Source of the DNA: JBJHBY01 sp050485745
GTDB taxonomy: Bacteria > Pseudomonadota > Gammaproteobacteria > Pseudomonadales > CAMLJR01
Direction of reading: 5' to 3'
Length of the DNA: 36,556 nt
NCBI GenBank assembly: GCA_050485745.1
Contig: JBJHBY010000005.1
Coordinates: 1-36,556, forward strand
The notes under the pieces were generated by a model that worked only from the letters and a program-made list of their open reading frames with translations, did not search any database and had not been told where the DNA came from. Below, one piece after another: positions 31,451 through 36,556 of this stretch (within the stretch, counting starts at the first letter, position 1; every line of letters starts with the position of its first letter). A program made the translations under genes and the position numbers.

Positions 31451-32434
31451 CTACAAGTCAGCCACCTTCAGCACCATCTTGCCGCGGGTATGCCCCTCCT
31501 GCAGCAGGCGGTGAGCCTCCGCCACCTCGCGCAGGGGGAACTCCCGCAGGGGCGGCAGCTGGATGTCGCCCGCAGCCAGCAGGCCGGCGATTTTTTCCAG
31601 GGTGGCGGCGCAATCGATGTCGGTCATGGTGGAGAACACCCGCTTCACACCCCGGGCCTCGCCGGCGGCAGCGGCGGCCGGGATATCGCCGTCATCCACC
31701 AGGGTCGGGATGCTGACAAAGGTGCCACCGGAACGCACCAGATCGAGGCCATTGGGCAGAGTGCTGACACCCACCGCATCCATCAGGAAGTCCAGCCCCT
31801 GCGGCGCCCACCGCTGAACGGCCTCGGCGACGTCCTCCCTGCGATAGTCGATCACCCGCTCCACACCCAGGGACTTCAGGTAGTCGACGTTGGGGGTACT
31901 GCAGGTCGCCGCGACCCGGGCACCGGCCCAGCGCGCGAACTGCACGGCGAAGCTGCCGAGGCCACCGGAACCGCCGTGGATCATCGCCAGGTCCCCCGCC
32001 TTGAGCCCGCCGCGGTCAAACAGCCCCTGCCAGGCGGTGAGCGCGGCCACCGGCAGCGCCGCGGCCTGGTCGAAGCCCAACCCTTCAGGGATGCGCGCCA
32101 CGCGGTCGGCATTGGCAATCGCATACTCCGCGTAACTGCCCTGCCCGCCCTGGCCGTGGTTGGTGGGGGTGAACACGCGTTCGCCAATACTGAAACCGGT
32201 CACGCCCTCGCCCAGCGCAGCCACAACACCGGCGGCGTCAAAACCGATGATGTAGGGGAAGTAGTAGGGGCGATACTGCGCCAGCATGCCCTGGCGGTTT
32301 TTCCAGTCCGCGGGGTTGACCCCGGCATAGGCGATGCGCACCAGGACCTCGCCGGGGCCCGGCTCAGGCGTGGGCAGCTCGGCGTATTTGAGGACCTCGG
32401 GCCCTCCGGTTTCTTCGATGATCATGGCAAACAT
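31451..32434 (-). CDS. Zinc-free MDR family quinone/enone oxidoreductase
   Basis: A 327-residue medium-chain dehydrogenase/reductase of the quinone-oxidoreductase type. The catalytic GroES-like domain starts MFAMIIEETGGPEVLKYAEL, with AYAGVNPADWKNRQG and an NADPH Rossmann loop in HGGSGGLGSFAVQFARWAGA. The structural and catalytic zinc ligands of alcohol dehydrogenases are absent. ATG 32434 is chosen; the longer frame to 32548 runs through a terminator hairpin. Because that terminator lies upstream, this gene and the nitroreductase probably have their own promoter. It may reduce an activated double bond of a pathway enone, but that is a guess. Confidence 0.9.
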   Translation of the reverse strand: MFAMIIEETGGPEVLKYAELPTPEPGPGEVLVRIAYAGVNPADWKNRQGMLAQYRPYYFPYIIGFDAAGVVAALGEGVTGFSIGERVFTPTNHGQGGQGSYAEYAIANADRVARIPEGLGFDQAAALPVAALTAWQGLFDRGGLKAGDLAMIHGGSGGLGSFAVQFARWAGARVAATCSTPNVDYLKSLGVERVIDYRREDVAEAVQRWAPQGLDFLMDAVGVSTLPNGLDLVRSGGTFVSIPTLVDDGDIPAAAAAGEARGVKRVFSTMTDIDCAATLEKIAGLLAAGDIQLPPLREFPLREVAEAHRLLQEGHTRGKMVLKVADL

Positions 32435-32505
32435 GTCAGGTGTTTCTCCCTTGGCGGTGGCACGGCGGGTTGGCAATATCCACCCACAGGCCCGCATGAT
32501 GAATG

Positions 32506-32546
32506 AAAAAAGCCCCCAGGGCACGGCATCGACCGGCGCTGGGGGC
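32506..32546 (-). terminator. Canonical rho-independent terminator
   Basis: On the minus strand GCCCCCAG (32546-32539) and CTGGGGGC (32519-32512) form an 8-bp stem, with further pairing inside the loop, followed at once by six T (32511-32506). It ends transcripts arriving from the 32604-33656 gene and splits the minus-strand block. Confidence 0.85.
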
Positions 32547-32603
32547 AAGGCGTCATTCTGCGGAGGAGGTCACAGCGACGCGGACAGTGTCACTGCACGA
32601 AGC

Positions 32604-33656
32604 TCAGGCTGCCTCTTCCGGCTCCGGCGGGAAATACAACGGCCGGCCCGGATCGTAAACGCTGGTGAGCAGGCCGATAAAGGCCTGGTCGGTCAGCGGG
32701 CTGGAAGGCTTGTCGAAAGCGATGCCGCGGCGCTTCAGATCGGCAAAAAGGGTTTCGAAGACCCGGTCGAACGTGAGGTCGTCAGTGTGATCCTTGACCT
32801 TCTTCATTTCGTCGAAATCCTTGTACACCTTGGCACTCCAGTGCACCAGGAAGCGGAACTCCTGCTCGGGAATCTGCTGGATCACCTTGCCGTCGGTGGT
32901 AATACGCCAGCCGCCAGACACCTCCGGATCGGCCTCCATCAGTGAGTTGAAGGCCAGGCCTGCAGGCTTGCGCATGGCCACCGGCCCGTTGGATTGGGCC
33001 GAGTGGTACATCATCTCGTTCTCCACCACCACGGCACGCCCCCACATGGGTGAGTGGATCTGCTTCGGCTGCTCATGGGGGCCATCCGGCCAGTAGGTGA
33101 AACCGCCACCGATGCTACCTTTGTAGTACCAGGCGATGACCTGGGCCTTTTTCACCTGCCACTCCTTGAACAGGCCGGTCTTGACCATGGTGTTGCCCAG
33201 CCAAACCGGGCAGTTGTGGTGGCTGAGCCCACGGAATTCGGCACCGTCGATGTGCGGGGAGCCGCCGTCCGAGCAGGGCCCCTGAATATTGAACAGCATC
33301 ATTTCCGGCTCGGCATACTGCGCTTGCCAGTACTCGCGCACCAGCTGCAGAAAGCGCGGGTTGTAGAAGCAGTCCTCGATCTCGGGGTGGATGCAGGCGT
33401 CGTGGTAGGTGAAATAGCCACGAAACACCGGGCTCAGGAACATGTCGAGGGTTGGTGTGACGCCTTCAGGGAATTGCCCGGAGGTGGTCGCGATCAGTTC
33501 CTCGGCGGAATTGAAGTGCTGGGCGATGATCAGCTGCCAGGGCCCCTTCTTGCGTACAACCTCAAGCAGGCGACGGTGCTGATCCTCGGTATAGGCTCCC
33601 TCAAAAACCCTGGGTGGAGCCGCCGGGCGTATGACCTTGGCGCGTTCAATATCCAT
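32604..33656 (-). CDS. Uncharacterised protein, candidate Fe(II)/2-oxoglutarate-type dioxygenase
   Basis: A 350-residue soluble protein whose family I do not recognise. It carries SPHIDGAEF (H135-x-D137), MMYHSAQ (H218) and an Arg eleven residues later (MRKPAG, R229). An HxD pair, a distal His about 80 residues on, and an Arg 10-12 residues after it is the layout of the iron facial triad plus 2-oxoglutarate anchor in double-stranded beta-helix oxygenases. The middle is rich in aromatic residues (AWYYKGSIGGGFTYWPDG). No signal peptide or membrane span. ATG 33656 starts MDIERAKVIR. It lies between the alpha/beta hydrolase gene (46 bases upstream) and a strong terminator. The enzyme class is an inference from residue spacing alone. 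Confidence 0.7.
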   Translation of the reverse strand: MDIERAKVIRPAAPPRVFEGAYTEDQHRRLLEVVRKKGPWQLIIAQHFNSAEELIATTSGQFPEGVTPTLDMFLSPVFRGYFTYHDACIHPEIEDCFYNPRFLQLVREYWQAQYAEPEMMLFNIQGPCSDGGSPHIDGAEFRGLSHHNCPVWLGNTMVKTGLFKEWQVKKAQVIAWYYKGSIGGGFTYWPDGPHEQPKQIHSPMWGRAVVVENEMMYHSAQSNGPVAMRKPAGLAFNSLMEADPEVSGGWRITTDGKVIQQIPEQEFRFLVHWSAKVYKDFDEMKKVKDHTDDLTFDRVFETLFADLKRRGIAFDKPSSPLTDQAFIGLLTSVYDPGRPLYFPPEPEEAA

Positions 33657-33702
33657 GATGTCTCGTCCTCACAATCATTCAGTGCAGTGGATTTCTGCCA
33701 CC

Positions 33703-34689
33703 TCAGCCAAGGTGGGCGTTGAAGAAGCGCACCATGATGTCCAGCGCTTCCCGGGTCTCCGGCAACTGCAGGGCATACCAGTGGGAGTGCGGCAATGCGT
33801 CGAACACATACAGCTCCGCTTCCACTTCGGCTCGGCGCAGGGCGCGGTGGAACAGTGTCGCGGCACTCATCAGCATGTCCCGCGTCCCGGTGACCAGCAA
33901 CGCCGGAGGAAACTGTGACAGGTCGCCATGGATCGGCGACACCAGCGGATCCCGGGGATCGGCATTACCCAGATACAGCTTCACATCACTGTCCGGGTGA
34001 TCCAGCGGCGGCGACAGGGGGCCGAAGAAACCACTGGGGGTGAAGATCTGGCGGCTGTCGCCGAAGTCACTGAGCCCCCCTCCACTGGAAAAGACACCGA
34101 TGCATGCCGGCAGTGTCAGGCTCTCTTTCAGCATGCGCGCCACCGCCTGGGCGGTCAGGAAGCCCCCCGCGGAACTGCCGAACATGCCGACTTTCTCCGC
34201 CGGATGGTGTTCCAGCACTTCACGATATACGGCGATGACGTCATCCACCGCAGCGGGGTAGCGGTGTTCCGGGGCCAACCGGTAATCCACCGCGATCACT
34301 GGTACTCGTGCCAGATGGGCGATGGGAATCGCCTCGACCAGTGAACCCGAGCCCACCGCAAAACCGCCGCCATGCAGGTTGATCAGCACCCGCCCCTCAT
34401 GCTCTGCCGGCACCTCAGGCGGGCGGACCAGGTGGCAGCGCACCCCGCCAATACTGATTTCCTCGATCTCCACGGGGTAAAGCTGCTGCGCCCAGTCGTT
34501 GAGCTTCTCGAAGCTCGCCGCCATGGCATCGCGCATCGTCCAGAGCGGCACCGGCTGCTCCGGCATGGGTGCATCGCCCCAGGGGTTGGAGGCAAGATAA
34601 GCCTTTGCCTCATCACTGACACTGCCGGGTATGCCGACCCGGTGTCGGCCCAGGGTGACGACGCCCCGGTCATCGATCTCGTAGCTCAT
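33703..34689 (-). CDS. Alpha/beta hydrolase of the HSL/acetyl-esterase family
   Basis: A 328-residue esterase or lactonase-type hydrolase. The oxyanion HGGGF motif (106-110), VDYRLAPEHRYPAA, the nucleophile elbow GSSAG (S173), the acid in TGTRD (D271) and the His in LPHSHWY (H301) complete the HSL-family triad. The GSSAG elbow differs slightly from the usual GDSAG. ATG 34689 gives MSYEIDDRGV; the frame extends to 34734 without support. Next to a Baeyer-Villiger monooxygenase it is a natural candidate for opening the lactone or ester product, as in known cyclic-ketone pathways, but this is by analogy. The VOC gene is 92 bases upstream. Confidence 0.92.
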   Translation of the reverse strand: MSYEIDDRGVVTLGRHRVGIPGSVSDEAKAYLASNPWGDAPMPEQPVPLWTMRDAMAASFEKLNDWAQQLYPVEIEEISIGGVRCHLVRPPEVPAEHEGRVLINLHGGGFAVGSGSLVEAIPIAHLARVPVIAVDYRLAPEHRYPAAVDDVIAVYREVLEHHPAEKVGMFGSSAGGFLTAQAVARMLKESLTLPACIGVFSSGGGLSDFGDSRQIFTPSGFFGPLSPPLDHPDSDVKLYLGNADPRDPLVSPIHGDLSQFPPALLVTGTRDMLMSAATLFHRALRRAEVEAELYVFDALPHSHWYALQLPETREALDIMVRFFNAHLG

Positions 34690-34781
34690 TGTGATCCGCT
34701 CCAGTTGTGATCCACGCCGGTTCGGGGGCGGCACGACACGGCCTGCCCCATCCGATTCCCACCGGCACCACCGGCCGAGAC

Positions 34782-35192
34782 TCAGTACGCGCCGGGCAGC
34801 AGCTCAACCACTTCCAGCAGGTGCCCCTCGACATCCGCCACGAAAGCGACCTTCACCCCATGCTCCGGCATCGAGCGGATCGGGTCCACCACGCGACCGC
34901 CGGCGGCCTCGGCGCGCTGCACGAAGGCCTCAAGGTCATCGGTCTGCATGCCGATAATGACCTCCTCGCTGTAAGGCCCCTTGGCATCAAGGAACTTGAG
35001 CAACACAAAGGAGGCACCGCCCTCCGCCGTAGGGGCATACATGATCTCGCTGATCGCGCGACCGGCAATCTCGCTCTCGACCCGGTAGGTCTCGGTCAGG
35101 CCGCAGACTTCGGAGTAAAAGGCCGCGCACTTGTCCAGATCCTGGACCAGCAGTTTGGTGAAGCCGAAGTGAGTGCCGTTCTGTTGTGCCAT
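34782..35192 (-). CDS. VOC family (glyoxalase-like) protein
   Basis: A 136-residue vicinal-oxygen-chelate protein with two beta-alpha-beta-beta-beta modules: THFGFTKLLVQDLDKCAAFY at the N-terminus and IIGMQTDDLEAFVQRAEAAG followed by VAFVADVEGHLLEVVE at the C-terminus. The first-module His and last Glu of the metal site seem present (H in THFGFTK, E in HLLEVVE). Function could be isomerase, epimerase, lyase or small dioxygenase. ATG 35192 has CGGAGGT a few bases upstream. It opens a probable transcript with its own promoter (35243-35271) after the second BVMO gene. Confidence 0.88.
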   Translation of the reverse strand: MAQQNGTHFGFTKLLVQDLDKCAAFYSEVCGLTETYRVESEIAGRAISEIMYAPTAEGGASFVLLKFLDAKGPYSEEVIIGMQTDDLEAFVQRAEAAGGRVVDPIRSMPEHGVKVAFVADVEGHLLEVVELLPGAY

Positions 35193-35242
35193 GGTGACCT
35201 CCGGTGATGCGTGTGCGACGTCCCGCGGCGCACGCGAAAACG

Positions 35243-35271
35243 ATTTAACTTATAGATAATTTATTTGTTAA
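35243..35271 (-). promoter_or_regulatory. Promoter of the VOC-hydrolase transcript with operator-like dyad
   Basis: On the minus strand TTAACA (35271-35266) and TTAAAT (35248-35243) are 17 bases apart. CTTATAGATAAT (35249-35260, plus strand) fills the spacer and matches the CTTATCGATAAG dyad of the other promoter (22889-22900) at ten of twelve positions. Confidence 0.5.
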
Positions 35272-35277
35272 ATTATC
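35255..35277. repeat. AT-rich inverted repeat across the BVMO-2 stop codon
   Basis: GATAATTTA and TAAATTATC are perfect 9-bp arms around TTTGT. The repeat includes the TAA stop of the second BVMO (35273-35275) and the -35 box of the following promoter. It could be an operator or a weak AT-rich terminator. Confidence 0.5.
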
Positions 35278-36556
35278 CGCCTTTGGCGCACCAGTCAAGC
35301 CGCCCCAGCCGGAACTCCTCCGGGTCGGGCTGTCGCGTCATTTCCCAGTAGTCCACCAGGCGCCAGGGGCTGGAGAGATACAGCCGCCCGCGGCTGTTCT
35401 GGTAGTAACTCCTGACCCGCGGGTGCCCCCAGATCATCTTCGCGAGCTGGGCATCCAGGGCCTCGTTGTAGGCATCGTGAGCCTCCTGCGAGGGCTCGAT
35501 CCAGTCCGCATCGCTGGCGTGCAGCAGGTCGAGGCAGCCCAGCATGTAATGCAGCTGGCTTTCGGCAAGGATATTGATACCCCCACCGTGATTGGGCGCG
35601 CTGTTTGGCCCGGAACCGACGAACAGGTTGGGGAAGCCAGGCACCACGACGCCACGATGGGCTCGCGGGTCATCATCCCCCCAGAGCTCGCGGATGCTGG
35701 TTCCACCGCGCCCGACGATTTCCAGTGTGGACAACATACGGGCATGCACATAGCCCGTGGCAAAGATGATGACGTCCAGCTCGATAAGGCGCCCATCCCG
35801 GGTGATGATGCCATTCTCGACAATGCGCTCGATGCCGTCCGTCTCGAGATCGACATTGTGGCGCTTGAGCATGGTGAACCAGCCATTGTCCATGCAGTAA
35901 CGCTTGGCTCCCGGAGGATAATCCGGCGTGACCTTGTCCTTGAGGTCCGGGCGGTCTGCCAGCTGCTCGTCAATGTAGGACAGCAGCCACTGGCGGATCT
36001 GCTCGTTAGCCGCCGACACGGAAACATCCGGCATATGCCAGTCCGGGTCGATCACCACATTTTTGTAGAGATTGTCCGAAGCATTCCAGTAGGTCTGCAG
36101 GCGCCACCATTGGGCGTAGTGCGGTATTTCCCGCATCGCCCAGGCCACCGGCTCGGGGATGGTATCGTTGATGTTGGCGATCGGCATGACCCAATGCCTG
36201 GAGCGCTGAAACACGGTCAACCGCGATGCAATCTTCGCCATCTCTGGCGACACCTGCATGGAGCTGGCACCGGTGCCGATCACGGCAATACGCTTGCCGG
36301 CCAGGGCCACGCTGTCGTCCCAGCGCGCGGTGTGCATCTTCACACCACGGAAGGACTCATGGCCCGGCACATTGAAGGGCTTGGGCACCGCGCTGAACCC
36401 CGCCGCCGTCATCACGGCGCTGTAGTGGCGCAACTCTTCCCGGCCATCGAGCACGGAGCGCAGGCGCACATCCCAGCGCGCCGTGGACTCATTCCAGATG
36501 CAGCTGAGCACCTCGGTATTGAAGTGCACCCGGTCGCGCACCCCGTACTTGTGCGC
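35273..36556 (-). CDS. Second Baeyer-Villiger-type monooxygenase, 5' end outside window
   Basis: The minus-strand frame is open to the last base of the window, so the start and the first FAD-binding domain are missing; 427 residues are visible. The BVMO fingerprint is met by FRGVKMHTARW, followed by the NADPH loop GTGASSMQ and the C-terminal GPNSAPNHGGGINILAESQ. Order and motifs parallel the BVMO at 20863-22818 throughout (for example QRSRHWVMP and GRGG-x-x-x-RE-x-WG in both), so the two are paralogues with clearly diverged sequence. It is followed by the VOC gene after 80 bases containing an inverted repeat and a promoter. Confidence 0.92.
   Translation of the reverse strand, partial: AHKYGVRDRVHFNTEVLSCIWNESTARWDVRLRSVLDGREELRHYSAVMTAAGFSAVPKPFNVPGHESFRGVKMHTARWDDSVALAGKRIAVIGTGASSMQVSPEMAKIASRLTVFQRSRHWVMPIANINDTIPEPVAWAMREIPHYAQWWRLQTYWNASDNLYKNVVIDPDWHMPDVSVSAANEQIRQWLLSYIDEQLADRPDLKDKVTPDYPPGAKRYCMDNGWFTMLKRHNVDLETDGIERIVENGIITRDGRLIELDVIIFATGYVHARMLSTLEIVGRGGTSIRELWGDDDPRAHRGVVVPGFPNLFVGSGPNSAPNHGGGINILAESQLHYMLGCLDLLHASDADWIEPSQEAHDAYNEALDAQLAKMIWGHPRVRSYYQNSRGRLYLSSPWRLVDYWEMTRQPDPEEFRLGRLDWCAKGG

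Overview
The window is high-GC DNA from a gammaproteobacterium. The order argB, slmA, pyrE, crc, rph, yicC and the presence of a Pseudomonas-type Crc protein point to the Pseudomonadales/Cellvibrionales side of the class. The wealth of acyl-CoA dehydrogenase, SDR and Baeyer-Villiger genes would suit a marine Halieaceae/Spongiibacteraceae-like organism, but that genus-level idea is only an inference. No tRNA, rRNA, CRISPR array, integrase or insertion sequence was seen.

Region 1 (1-5690) is conserved housekeeping DNA: argB (5' end outside the window), slmA, a secreted coiled-coil DUF4124 protein, pyrE, crc, rph and yicC. A REP-like palindrome with a degenerate second copy lies between slmA and the DUF4124 gene and supplies that gene's stop codon.

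Region 2 (5745-14079) is a visibly AT-richer surface-polysaccharide island, all on the minus strand. In transcription order it encodes a WbuB-like glycosyltransferase, an 848-residue protein that appears to fuse a Wzx flippase to a Wzy/WaaL-type polymerase or ligase, a second polymerase-like membrane protein, and three nucleotide-sugar enzymes. The reductase is RmlD-like without a cupin domain, so the three enzymes should make UDP-L-RhaNAc/UDP-L-QuiNAc rather than UDP-L-FucNAc.

Region 3 (14192-16895) holds a divergent pair: an AGCS sodium:amino-acid symporter and a HI0933-type flavoprotein.

Region 4 (16901-36556) is a dense catabolic cluster. A minus-strand block (Baeyer-Villiger-type monooxygenase, SDR, three-module Dabb protein, two more SDRs) diverges from a plus-strand operon (aldehyde dehydrogenase, YihU-like beta-hydroxyacid dehydrogenase, two acyl-CoA dehydrogenases, crotonase). 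An IclR regulator diverges from a class III CoA-transferase. A second minus-strand block carries another Baeyer-Villiger-type monooxygenase (running off the window), a VOC protein, an alpha/beta hydrolase, a protein of unknown family with an HxD...H...R pattern, an MDR oxidoreductase and a nitroreductase. The enzyme set fits oxidation of an alcohol to a ketone, Baeyer-Villiger oxygen insertion, ester or lactone hydrolysis, aldehyde oxidation, CoA activation and beta-oxidation of an alicyclic or terpenoid-like substrate; the substrate itself is not identifiable. Shared operator-like sequences tie the blocks together: an IclR-type GAAA/TTTC array occurs at 29325-29359 and 22962-22985, and a CTTATnGATAA dyad sits in the promoters at 22889 and 35249.
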